This document shows, one piece after another, positions 17,451 through 26,024 of a stretch of DNA of 42,413 bases. A program made the translations under genes and the position numbers. The notes under the pieces are model-generated. The model was not told the origin of the DNA and searched no databases. It saw only the letters and a list, made by a program, of their open reading frames with translations. This stretch comes from an uncultured Bacteroidota bacterium (GTDB lineage Bacteria; Bacteroidota; Bacteroidia; Bacteroidales; CAIWKO01): NCBI GenBank assembly GCA_937934705.1, contig CALGYY010000172.1, positions 1 through 42,413 of the forward strand, written 5' to 3'. Position 1 is the first letter of the stretch; each line of letters starts with the position of its first letter.

Positions 17451-20400
17451 ATGAAAAGAATCGTGACTTCCCTGATGATGTTAATGATGACTTTCGGGGC
17501 AACAGTATGGGCGCAAAGCGCCGATCTTATGCTTTCATCGGTCATCGCACCGAATCCGGCTTGCGGGAATCTTGCACAGGTCATTACCATCCGCACAATG
17601 AATGCAGGACCTGATGACGCCATGAACTTCACCATCACGGTGACGATTGACGGGGTTCAGGCCATGGGTTCACCTATGGTTATCCCGGCACTTACGGCAG
17701 GAAATTTCAGGGATGACAATTTCATCTTCAACTTTCCGCAGCCAGGTAAACACCTGGTGCTGGCATCCATCACCCCGGGGTCACCGGCAGATCCCGTACC
17801 CGGAAACAACTCCCTTGCTCAGCTTGTTGACGTTCAATTTAATGGCACATACACAGTAGGTGCTGATATGGCAGACCATTTCAGCAGCATCAAAATGTCC
17901 ATCGACACCCTGAATGTATACGGAGTTTGCGGTCCCACGGTAATTTCGGTGGATGCGGGGCACACGGAAAACAATGTCAACATTGCGCTTAACGCGACCG
18001 GAACGGCAGTTAATACCATTACGATTCAGGCAGCAGGATCACCCCACCCGGTGATACAATCCCTTGCCGGAGGCAGCGGAACCATAGCCACGGCATCGCT
18101 CTATGCCAATGGTGATGCATTCATCAAAATCAACGGTGGTGATTACATTACGATCGACGGAATCGACCTGAAAGAGAACTTCACAGGTACAGGCAATGCG
18201 CTGCGGATGGAATACGGGTATATGATTAACCGCGCAGGCATCAACGACGGGGCCAGAAATGTCAGCATCAGGAACTGCGACATCCGGCTCAACCGCAAGT
18301 ACGAGTATACCATGGGCATTTACCAGTCCAACATGAACGGTTCAGGTGCGACACTCAACCCGGCCAGTCCAGCGGGAGTACATGACAACCTGAATTATGA
18401 TCTGAACACAATTTCCAATGTCTATATTGGCATATATCTCAGGGGTTACAATGCATCCTCGCCCTATGACCTGTACGATCAGAATACGGGTATCGGAACC
18501 GGCGGCGGAAATATCATCACGAATTTCGGAGGCGGGGGAAGCAACGCTTACGGCATCTATGCCATTTACCAGGACGGACTTCAGATAGCAAACGACAGTA
18601 TTAATGGCGGAGACAGCACGAATGCCACGCTGTACGGCATTTTCACTTCCTCCGGTACAGAATCGGATGCAGACATCTATAATAACAAAGTTACCGTTCG
18701 CTCTCTGGCCACCACGAGTTCTGTTTACGCGATAGGCAATACAATGGGCAACAGCGGCACAAGCAATACAGTGAACATATACAACAACCGGATTACAAAC
18801 TGCACCTATACCTCAGCAACGAGCGGTCTGGTGGTAGGGATATTCAGCAATGCCAGTGTTGCCACATTAAACATATACAACAACAGAATTTTTAATATCA
18901 GTCATCCCGGAACGGGTTCTCTGACCGGCATCTCTGCCGGATCACCCGGGGTATTGAACCTGTATGACAATTATATTTACAACCTGGAAAAAACGGCCAG
19001 TGGTTCTCTGTATGGGATCAGCAGCGGAACATCTGCGGCCAGTATCAGCGGAAATGAAGTTTTCAATCTTTCAAGCACAACGGGCACACAGAGCATTTAT
19101 GGCATTTACAGCAACACCAATACACAGAGTGAAGTATATGAAAATAACAGTGTGCATGATGTTACACATTACGGCAGCGGTAATGTATTCGGCATATACC
19201 TGAACTCTTCGCCGGTTTCAAGGATCTGCAGAAGCAACAACATCTACCGGCTGATTTCGCAGGATGGGATACTGACAGGCATCAATTCGGCGACATCACC
19301 TGCACACATACATCATAACACTATTGCCGACCTTCAGTGCAACACCTCATCAAATTCGAGAACGGTCAGCGGGATCCACCTGGTCAGCGGCAACGCAAGC
19401 AGGATTTACAACAATTACGTCACAGAACTGAAGGCTCCTTATTCATCAACTGTCAACGGCATCCGTGGAATCAACCTGACCAATCCCTCTGCTGATACGG
19501 TGGGAGTATACTACAATACAGTATATCTTGATGCTCTCAATTCCGGTTCAACTTTCAGTTCTGCGGCCCTGTATTCCAACACCACACCCTTGCTTGATCT
19601 GCGTAACAACATTTTGGTTAATGTTTCAGAGGTTAACGGAACTGCATACACTAGTTCATTTTACCGTGCGAATTCCAATCTTGCCACCTATCTGAACACC
19701 TCAGGAAACAACTGCTTCTATGCAGGGAACCCATCCAATAAGAATCTGATTTATGCTGACGGAACCAATTACGATCAGAGCATACATGACTTTATTGCAA
19801 GGGTCAGTCCCCGCGACACCAACTCTTTCAGCGAGTTGCCTCCATTTCTGAACACGAGTTCTTCTCCTTATGATCTTCATCTGAATCCCTCCATTCCAAC
19901 CAAATGTGAGAGCGGTGCGTTGAGGATCACATCGCCATTGGCAATAGATAACGATCATGATACAGACATCCGCTGGGGGGAAGCTGGATACGGAGGCAGC
20001 GGAACAGCGCCTGATGCAGGTGCAGATGAAGGTGACTTTGCCCCCTTGTTCAACGATCTGGCGGTTTGGGACTATATTTCTCCGACCCAGCACCATTGCT
20101 ATACAAGTGCGGAATCCATCACGGTTCAGCTTGTCAATACAGGACGTAATGATGTTCAGTTTTCGGTGACTCCGGTTACGCTTTACGCAACAGCCTTCGA
20201 CGGTACGACACTGCAATCTTTTGATACGACCCTCAGCAGCGGCATTCTGAGCCCCGAAATGGTTGCAGGTTTGGCAATAGAAATTACGGATCAGCTCGAT
20301 CTTCATCTCCCGGGAACTTACCAGATCAGGAGCTGGCACAACTGGGCCGGTGATCAGGTGATCAGCAACGACACCCTGAAGAAGCAGATCATTTCAAACA

Positions 20401-22046
20401 ACCCGGAAATTACCGGTATCAGCGCACCGCAGAACACCATTTGCCTGTGGGATTCTGTTCAGCTTACCGCCAGTGTATTTGCCTACGGCGGAGGAGCCAG
20501 TACTGTCAATTTTTCACGTGACACCATTTCACCTGTACCTGACCCGGGCACTATCAGCAGTGAGATCGTGGTCAGCGGAGCAGGTGGCAGCGCTGCTGAA
20601 CTGATTGCAGTCACAATCGATTCGCTGATGCACAGCCGCGCAGCGGATATTGATCTCTTCATTATGGCTCCTGACGGGAGTGTGGCGGAATTATCAACTG
20701 ACAACGGAAGCGGATCACCGAATTACCTGCATACGGTCTTCCGCATGGATGCAGCAACCCCGGTGACAACCGGTGCTGCTCCCTTCACCGGGAATTATCT
20801 TCCTGAGGGAGATTTTGCCACGCTGACGGGAAATGCCAATGGAACATGGAAACTGATCGTACGCGATGATAATTCAACCAACAGCGGAACCCTTTTCAAA
20901 TGGTCCCTCACCCTCATGAACCCCAATACGATCACCACCTGTACATGGGTACCTTCCACCGGACTATTCCCGGGAAACAGTCCTGCGCCCAATGCATCTC
21001 CGGCAAACAGCACCAACTATGTGCTGACCGTAACGGATGAGAGAGGTTGTACAAGTGATGCCGATAGTATTTACATCTTTGTGAACCCTTCATACCGCGA
21101 CACGGTCGATTACGAGATCTGTGACGGTGACAGCCTGTTTGCGCAGGGAAGCTGGCAATATACACCCGGTTACTATACAGATAATGACCTCACTGTGCTG
21201 GGGTGCGACAGCATCACGGTCTGGAATCTCATCGTTCATCCTGTTTACCTCGATACCATTGACCGACCGATCTGTTATCTCGACAGCATCTGGGCGGGCG
21301 GGGCCTGGCAGACCGCGGCAGGTTTGTATTTCGACCACTTGTATTCGGCCTTCGGATGCGACAGCCTGGTTTATTCCAATGTTATTGTATATCCATCCTA
21401 TCACGACACCCTGTATCCTGTTATCTGCACCGGAGACAGCCTGTGGGCAGAGGGCGCCTGGCAAACCACCAGCGGGCATTATGTGGATATTTTCACTACA
21501 GTTCTGGGATGTGACAGCATCACCCATACTTATCTGACTGTGCAGCTGCTTCCGGTGATTGATCTGGGGACAGACACTTTACTCTGCTGGGACCATGAAA
21601 TCACCCTTGATGCAGGTAATGCCGGCGCCTCTTATCTCTGGTCCAACGGTGATGTCACCCAGACTTCGCTGATCGATTCATCGCGGTACTGGCTGGGCTC
21701 TCATTTCATCTGGGTAGAAGTCGACGACGGCTGTGTGAATACAGACACCATCATGGTCTCATTTTCACCATGCACCGGTGTTGAAGAAGACTGCATCACC
21801 AAAATGATGATCTACCCGAATCCTACCGAGGGCATCATCAACATTAGTTTCGACGGACAGGATGACAACATGCTGATGAGTGTGCATACAGCCGATGGCC
21901 GGCTGATCATGAATGCACGTCTGGAGGAACTCCGTTACATGGGTGACAACTACCGTATTGATCTCGGATCCTGCACGCCCGGACTCTACCTGCTGAGTGT
22001 AAGCAACGGCAGCAGCAGCAAGACTTTCCCGATCATCCGGAAGTAA
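17451..22046 (+). CDS. Giant T9SS surface protein, paralogue of the preceding gene
   Basis: The 1531-residue product starts with a signal peptide ending TVWAQ (~1-22). Modules: CARDB-like (~24-128); one beta-helix region (~130-800); second CARDB-like domain (~867-983); P-domain-like module (~1017-1158, with FIMAPDGSVAEL and NGTWKLIV); three 51-residue cysteine-containing repeats (1214-1366); a short Ig-like segment; a T9SS type A domain from MMIYPNPTEG (~1452-1531). Segments such as QFNGTYTVGADMADHFSS align closely with the preceding protein (QFNGTYTIGPNINDHFSS), so the two arose by duplication followed by module loss or exchange. The intergenic gap is 100 bases, with only a one-mismatch -7 element (TGAATTTG at 17357), so readthrough from the first gene is possible. 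An adhesin-like surface role is inferred. Confidence 0.85.
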   Translation: MKRIVTSLMMLMMTFGATVWAQSADLMLSSVIAPNPACGNLAQVITIRTMNAGPDDAMNFTITVTIDGVQAMGSPMVIPALTAGNFRDDNFIFNFPQPGKHLVLASITPGSPADPVPGNNSLAQLVDVQFNGTYTVGADMADHFSSIKMSIDTLNVYGVCGPTVISVDAGHTENNVNIALNATGTAVNTITIQAAGSPHPVIQSLAGGSGTIATASLYANGDAFIKINGGDYITIDGIDLKENFTGTGNALRMEYGYMINRAGINDGARNVSIRNCDIRLNRKYEYTMGIYQSNMNGSGATLNPASPAGVHDNLNYDLNTISNVYIGIYLRGYNASSPYDLYDQNTGIGTGGGNIITNFGGGGSNAYGIYAIYQDGLQIANDSINGGDSTNATLYGIFTSSGTESDADIYNNKVTVRSLATTSSVYAIGNTMGNSGTSNTVNIYNNRITNCTYTSATSGLVVGIFSNASVATLNIYNNRIFNISHPGTGSLTGISAGSPGVLNLYDNYIYNLEKTASGSLYGISSGTSAASISGNEVFNLSSTTGTQSIYGIYSNTNTQSEVYENNSVHDVTHYGSGNVFGIYLNSSPVSRICRSNNIYRLISQDGILTGINSATSPAHIHHNTIADLQCNTSSNSRTVSGIHLVSGNASRIYNNYVTELKAPYSSTVNGIRGINLTNPSADTVGVYYNTVYLDALNSGSTFSSAALYSNTTPLLDLRNNILVNVSEVNGTAYTSSFYRANSNLATYLNTSGNNCFYAGNPSNKNLIYADGTNYDQSIHDFIARVSPRDTNSFSELPPFLNTSSSPYDLHLNPSIPTKCESGALRITSPLAIDNDHDTDIRWGEAGYGGSGTAPDAGADEGDFAPLFNDLAVWDYISPTQHHCYTSAESITVQLVNTGRNDVQFSVTPVTLYATAFDGTTLQSFDTTLSSGILSPEMVAGLAIEITDQLDLHLPGTYQIRSWHNWAGDQVISNDTLKKQIISNNPEITGISAPQNTICLWDSVQLTASVFAYGGGASTVNFSRDTISPVPDPGTISSEIVVSGAGGSAAELIAVTIDSLMHSRAADIDLFIMAPDGSVAELSTDNGSGSPNYLHTVFRMDAATPVTTGAAPFTGNYLPEGDFATLTGNANGTWKLIVRDDNSTNSGTLFKWSLTLMNPNTITTCTWVPSTGLFPGNSPAPNASPANSTNYVLTVTDERGCTSDADSIYIFVNPSYRDTVDYEICDGDSLFAQGSWQYTPGYYTDNDLTVLGCDSITVWNLIVHPVYLDTIDRPICYLDSIWAGGAWQTAAGLYFDHLYSAFGCDSLVYSNVIVYPSYHDTLYPVICTGDSLWAEGAWQTTSGHYVDIFTTVLGCDSITHTYLTVQLLPVIDLGTDTLLCWDHEITLDAGNAGASYLWSNGDVTQTSLIDSSRYWLGSHFIWVEVDDGCVNTDTIMVSFSPCTGVEEDCITKMMIYPNPTEGIINISFDGQDDNMLMSVHTADGRLIMNARLEELRYMGDNYRIDLGSCTPGLYLLSVSNGSSSKTFPIIRK
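21090..21548 (+). repeat. Three tandem 153-base (51-residue) coding repeats
   Basis: Units start at 21090, 21243 and 21396, all exactly 153 bases. Each codes for the pattern Y-x-D-T...I-C-x-x-D-S-x-W/F-A-x-G-x-W-Q...G-C-D-S-(I/L)...V. Two cysteines per unit are conserved. The pattern resembles the I-C-x-G-D-S...G-C-D-S-I repeats common in long Bacteroidota surface proteins. DNA identity between units is modest, so this is an old expansion. Confidence 0.85.
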
Positions 22047-22068
22047 GTTTTAACAATCTTTTTTGAAT

Positions 22069-22097
22069 GGGGCTTTGGCTGCTTCGGCCAAAGCCCC
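22069..22097 (+). terminator. Strong hairpin after the second giant protein gene
   Basis: GGGGCTTTGGC (22069-22079) and GCCAAAGCCCC (22087-22097) are perfect 11-base inverted arms with a 7-base loop, 22 bases after the stop codon. No T run follows, so it is not a textbook intrinsic terminator. It may terminate weakly or protect the mRNA 3' end. Confidence 0.55.
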
Positions 22098-22105
22098 TAC
22101 ATTTG
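22074..22105 (+). promoter_or_regulatory. Promoter of the methionine gamma-lyase-like gene, overlapping the hairpin
   Basis: TTTG (22074-22077) and TACATTTG (22098-22105) match the Bacteroidota -33 and -7 elements with a 20-base spacer. The gene starts 35 bases downstream of the -7 box, supporting the ATG at 22141. The -33 box lies inside the left arm of the hairpin. Confidence 0.6.
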
Positions 22106-22140
22106 CCCGCAAACATTTTCTCATTATTAATTTTTGTATT

Positions 22141-23319
22141 ATGAAAGACGATCTTGGTTTCAATTCCAAACTGATCCATGCAGGCGGAGTGGAAGATCCC
22201 CTGGGGAGCGCTGTGGTCCCCATTTATCAGACCTCAACATTTAAATTCAGAAATGCCGACCACGGGGCGCAGTGTTTCTCCGGGGAGAGCGACGGCTATA
22301 TATACACCCGTATCGGCAATCCGACCATCAAGGCTTTGGAAAATGCCATGGCGGCACTGGAAAATGGTTATGGTGGTATTGCGGCATCTTCAGGAATGGG
22401 CGCCATCAGCACGGTTTACATGGCATTGCTGGAAAACGGCGGGCATATTGTGAGTCATGATGCTGTTTACGGCCCGGCCAGAGGAATTATGCAGACCATC
22501 ATGTTTCGTTTCGGCGTCACGTACACCTATCTGGACACCAGTGATATTGAAGCGGTAAAGAAGGCGATCCGCCCCAATACCAAACTGATTTACACTGAAA
22601 CACCGGCCAATCCTACGATGACCATATCGGACCTCGCAGCACTCAGTCAGGTGGCACATGCTCATCAGATTCCACTGGTGGTCGACAATACTTTCTGCAG
22701 TCCTTATCTGCAGAGGCCCCTGGAACTTGGTGCCGATGTTGTGCTTCACTCCATGACCAAGTATATCAACGGTCACGCGGATATTGTCGGCGGAATTATC
22801 GTGGCCAAAGAAAAGAAGTATTATGACATCATCCGTCCGGTCATGGTCAATATGGGCTTCAACATCGATCCGCATCAGGCCTATATGGCGCACAGGGGTT
22901 TAAAAACCCTGGCCATCCGCGTGGAGAGGGCCCAGGAGAATGCCATGAAAGTGGCTGAATTTCTGGAGAAACATCCCAAGGTAGAGTGGATCAAGTATCC
23001 GGGATTGGCTTCGCATCCCCAGTATGAGCTGGCAAAGAAGCAGATGAAGGGACCGGGATCCATGATCAGTTTCGGACTGAAAGGAGGACTTGATGCCGGT
23101 AAGACCCTGATGGACAACACCCGACTGATCCTGCTGGCCGTTTCTCTGGGTGGTGTCGAAAGCCTGATCCAGCATCCTGCATCTATGACACATTCAAAGC
23201 TTTCAGCGGAGAACCGACTGCAAGCCGGGATCAGCGATGGCCTGGTGAGGTTATCTGTCGGCATTGAGGATGCCGCAGACATCATTGACGACCTGAAAGC
23301 TGCCCTGGAAAAGATTTAG
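22141..23319 (+). CDS. PLP-dependent Cys/Met metabolism enzyme (methionine gamma-lyase or cystathionine gamma-synthase/lyase)
   Basis: The 392-residue product is a full-length fold-type I trans-sulfuration enzyme. Visible sites are YTRIGNPT (Tyr55, Arg57, phosphate contact from the neighbouring subunit), SSGMGA, DAVYGPARG (Tyr110), VVDNTF (Asp182), and HSMTKYINGH with the PLP lysine at Lys207. AVSLGGVESLIQHPASMTHS near the C-terminus binds the substrate carboxylate. Overall it reads close to methionine gamma-lyase, which releases methanethiol, ammonia and 2-oxobutyrate. However, the cysteine two residues after the active-site Tyr in classic lyases is Pro112 here, so cystathionine gamma-lyase or gamma-synthase activity is equally possible. 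I preferred the ATG at 22141 over 22063, because a promoter lies between them and homologues start near MKDDLGF. Confidence 0.85.
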   Translation: MKDDLGFNSKLIHAGGVEDPLGSAVVPIYQTSTFKFRNADHGAQCFSGESDGYIYTRIGNPTIKALENAMAALENGYGGIAASSGMGAISTVYMALLENGGHIVSHDAVYGPARGIMQTIMFRFGVTYTYLDTSDIEAVKKAIRPNTKLIYTETPANPTMTISDLAALSQVAHAHQIPLVVDNTFCSPYLQRPLELGADVVLHSMTKYINGHADIVGGIIVAKEKKYYDIIRPVMVNMGFNIDPHQAYMAHRGLKTLAIRVERAQENAMKVAEFLEKHPKVEWIKYPGLASHPQYELAKKQMKGPGSMISFGLKGGLDAGKTLMDNTRLILLAVSLGGVESLIQHPASMTHSKLSAENRLQAGISDGLVRLSVGIEDAADIIDDLKAALEKI

Positions 23320-23340
23320 AAGCTTTTACAGGGAAATTAC

Positions 23341-23348
23341 TAAATTTG
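23341..23348 (+). promoter_or_regulatory. -7 promoter element of the DUF349 gene
   Basis: TAAATTTG matches TAnnTTTG exactly, 67 bases upstream of the DUF349 start. A clear -33 TTTG was not found. Confidence 0.45.
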
Positions 23349-23415
23349 CAACCCTTTGCATCTTCCTACCGGGCTGATCTGTCATTTCTGTCCCGGACGA
23401 TAATAAACAACTAAC

Positions 23416-25350
23416 ATGGAATACAAGGACGACACCCATCAGATTCCTGAAAACAAACCCGCTGAAATTCAGGATGAGAACACTGAGCAACATGAATTAA
23501 ACCACGGGGAAATCACGGAAACCGCTCCTGAAGCGGAGGTACTGAATGAGCTGGAAGTGCATGAGCAATTGCAGGCTGCTGAGGCTGAGACAGAGCATGG
23601 TCACGAAGAAGAAGAGAGTGATGATGAACTTCCGGATATAGACTACAGCACACTTGGCAAGGAAGAGCTGCTCCATCACCTGGAAGAAACGGTGAACCGT
23701 GATGATATCGGCAGCATTAAATCGCGTCTGACAGCTATTAAGGTTGAATTTCTCCGGATTATCAGAGAAGAAAAACAGCAATTACGGGAGAAGTTCATTG
23801 CTGAAGGCGGGCAGGAAGAGGATTACAAACCGGCACCTGACCCTGCTGAAGAGAAATTTCAGCACTTATTTGAGATCTATAAGTCAAAGAAAGCCAGATA
23901 CATAGAAGAGCAGGAGCAACAGAAGCTGCTCAACCTAAAAGCCAAGCAAATGGTTCTGGAAGAGCTTAAGGTTCTGGTCGGATCCGAGGAGGCTCTCAAG
24001 AAAACCTATGATGAATTCAGGGCTTTGCAGGATCGCTGGAAAGAGATCGGGCAGGTTCCCAGGACGGAGATCAACAATTTATGGCAAACCTACCATTTTC
24101 TGGTTGAGAAGTTTTTCGACAAGGTCAAGATCAATAAGGAGCTGAAAGATCTCGACCTGAAGAAGAATCTTGAACAGAAAGTGTCGCTGTGCGAAAAGGC
24201 TGAAGAGCTGCTGCTGAGTCCTTCGATTCACCGCTCTTTTAAACAACTACAGAAGTTTCATGACGAGTGGAAAGAGATCGGGCCGGTTCCGCAGGACAAG
24301 AAGGATGAGGTTTGGGAGCGTTTCAAGACCGTGAGTGACCGCATTAACCAGATGCGGAAAGAATATTACAATAAGCTGCAGGAAGAGCAGGAAAACAACC
24401 TCATGGCCAAGACGGCCCTTTGCGATAAGATCGAAGCCTTACTCGCTGAAGACATTCCCACCATGCAGGTTTGGAAAGAGAAGACCAACGAGGTCACTGA
24501 GATGATCCGTTTATGGCAGGCCATCGGGCGCGCCCCTGTTCCGGCCAATGATGAGATCTGGCAAAGGTTCAAGAAATCCATCAATCAGTTTTACGCTGTC
24601 AAGAAGGATTTTTACAGCGGATTAAAGGAGCAGCAGCTTACGAATTACAACCAGAAGGTGAACCTTTGCCTGCAGGCGGAGGCGCTGAAAGCAAGTACCA
24701 ACTGGAAACAAACCACCCAGGAATTCCTGAAGCTTCAGGATGAATGGAAAAAGATCGGACCGGTACCCCGTAAACATTCCGATAAAATATGGAAACGTTT
24801 CCGCGCCGCCTGTGATGAGTTCTTCAAAGCCAAGTCCCACTATTTCTCCAACATCAACCAGATAGAAGACGAGAACCTGGCGAAGAAGAAAGAACTGATC
24901 GCTGAAATCGATGCTTTCCCTGTTGGCGAATCCAAGAAAGAAAACCTTGAGGCACTTAAGACATTCCAACGCAGGTGGCTCGAGACAGGCCACGTTCCCA
25001 TTTCTGTAAAAGACCAGCTGCAGTCGGAATACCGCAATGCGATCAACCGTCTGCTTGACAGGCTCAAGATCTCATCAACAGAGGCCAACACCTTCAATTA
25101 CAAGAACAAGATCGAATCCATGCAATCGGGCCCGGATGCAGGCAAGGCCCTGTTCAGGGAAAGGATACAACTGGAATCAAAGATCAACAAACTTCAGGGT
25201 GACATCAACACCTGGGAAAACAATATCGGATTCCTGGCATCATCCAAGAATGCGGATCTCCTCAAGCAGGAATTTGACCGTAAAATTAAAGGTGCAAAAG
25301 AAGAACTTCAGCTATTGAAAGCCAAGCTGAAACTCCTGCAGCGCAGTTAA
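23416..25350 (+). CDS. DUF349 repeat protein
   Basis: The 644-residue protein has a Glu/His-rich acidic N-terminus (~1-75) followed by five DUF349-type helical repeats over ~195-570. Each has the signature of a conserved Trp and a G-x-(V/A)-P turn: DRWKEIGQVP, DEWKEIGPVP, RLWQAIGRAP, DEWKKIGPVP and RRWLETGHVP. A coiled-coil-like C-terminal segment (~590-644) ends the protein. No signal peptide or membrane segment is present, so it is cytoplasmic. The function of DUF349 proteins is not settled in Bacteroidota. The gene stands alone between the PLP enzyme and a convergent zinc-ribbon gene whose stop lies 5 bases away. Confidence 0.88.
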   Translation: MEYKDDTHQIPENKPAEIQDENTEQHELNHGEITETAPEAEVLNELEVHEQLQAAEAETEHGHEEEESDDELPDIDYSTLGKEELLHHLEETVNRDDIGSIKSRLTAIKVEFLRIIREEKQQLREKFIAEGGQEEDYKPAPDPAEEKFQHLFEIYKSKKARYIEEQEQQKLLNLKAKQMVLEELKVLVGSEEALKKTYDEFRALQDRWKEIGQVPRTEINNLWQTYHFLVEKFFDKVKINKELKDLDLKKNLEQKVSLCEKAEELLLSPSIHRSFKQLQKFHDEWKEIGPVPQDKKDEVWERFKTVSDRINQMRKEYYNKLQEEQENNLMAKTALCDKIEALLAEDIPTMQVWKEKTNEVTEMIRLWQAIGRAPVPANDEIWQRFKKSINQFYAVKKDFYSGLKEQQLTNYNQKVNLCLQAEALKASTNWKQTTQEFLKLQDEWKKIGPVPRKHSDKIWKRFRAACDEFFKAKSHYFSNINQIEDENLAKKKELIAEIDAFPVGESKKENLEALKTFQRRWLETGHVPISVKDQLQSEYRNAINRLLDRLKISSTEANTFNYKNKIESMQSGPDAGKALFRERIQLESKINKLQGDINTWENNIGFLASSKNADLLKQEFDRKIKGAKEELQLLKAKLKLLQRS

Positions 25351-25355
25351 AAAAC

Positions 25356-25796
25356 TCACAGGGAACCCATGATCGGATCGATCACTCTGTACACGACCAG
25401 GCTGACAAACTGGGCGACCAGGTAGAGTATCATAGCAATGCGCCCCAGTCGGTGTCTGACGAGTATCAGCAGGGTGATCCCGAGCCCCAGCGAAACCAGG
25501 CTGAAGAGCCAGCCGAAAACGTCATAAACAATCCTGAAATCAGAAGCTGAACTGTAAATATCGCCGCCGAAAACCAGTTTCTCCATAATCTTACCGAGAA
25601 ATACCCAAAACAGGCTTGAAAAACTGACCCACAAAATAAGTATGGACAGAAGGTTTGACGATCTTACGGCTTTTATTGAATCATCGGATTCATAACAACG
25701 GGTGTCCGTGTGCACAGAGGTTTCGCATTTTCTGCAGTACGCATCTTCGGGATCCAGGGGGTGGCTACACTTCGTGCATTGTGTCATCATATTCAT
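25356..25796 (-). CDS. Zinc-ribbon membrane protein of unknown function
   Basis: The 146-residue product begins with a zinc ribbon, CTKC...CRKC (residues ~7-24). After a polar linker come three hydrophobic segments: ILILWVSFSSLFWVFL, VFGWLFSLVSLGLGITLLIL and IAMILYLVAQFVSLVVY. It is predicted to be an inner-membrane protein with a cytoplasmic zinc-binding tip. I do not recognise a named family. The ATG at 25796 is used; Met3 and Met4 are alternatives. It converges with the DUF349 gene. Its promoter side shows only a one-mismatch -7 box (TATTTTCG, 25805-25812). Confidence 0.75.
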   Translation of the reverse strand: MNMMTQCTKCSHPLDPEDAYCRKCETSVHTDTRCYESDDSIKAVRSSNLLSILILWVSFSSLFWVFLGKIMEKLVFGGDIYSSASDFRIVYDVFGWLFSLVSLGLGITLLILVRHRLGRIAMILYLVAQFVSLVVYRVIDPIMGSL

Positions 25797-25970
25797 TTTT
25801 TTGACGAAAATACAGTTTATCTGTGAACTGTTCTTTTGGGCAGGAAGTCGGACATGAGCAGACTGTCAATCCTTTCAACCGGACGGAAAGTTCGGCTGCT
25901 TAGAGATAAGCGTGGTGGCTCCGCTAAAACGAGAATCTATTTATATTCTTTTTAAATAAGCAGGATATTC

Positions 25971-25992
25971 AAGGATAAAATCCTTATCTTTG
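25971..25992 (+). promoter_or_regulatory. sufC promoter with adjoining inverted repeat
   Basis: TATCTTTG (25985-25992) matches the -7 element exactly and lies 32 bases before sufC. Directly upstream, AAGGAT (25971-25976) and ATCCTT (25980-25985) form a perfect inverted repeat with a 3-base spacer that shares one base with the -7 box. The position suits an operator for a regulator of Fe-S assembly, but no regulator can be named. Confidence 0.5.
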
Positions 25993-26024
25993 CACTTATG
26001 TTACACCAATGACAACACAGAATT

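Noticed and set aside
22069..22097. Perfect inverted repeat considered as a mobile element end
   Set aside because: No partner copy, target duplication or transposase gene is nearby.
22063..22140. Upstream ATG (22063) for the PLP enzyme
   Set aside because: The extra codons run through the hairpin and promoter and give an atypical N-terminus.
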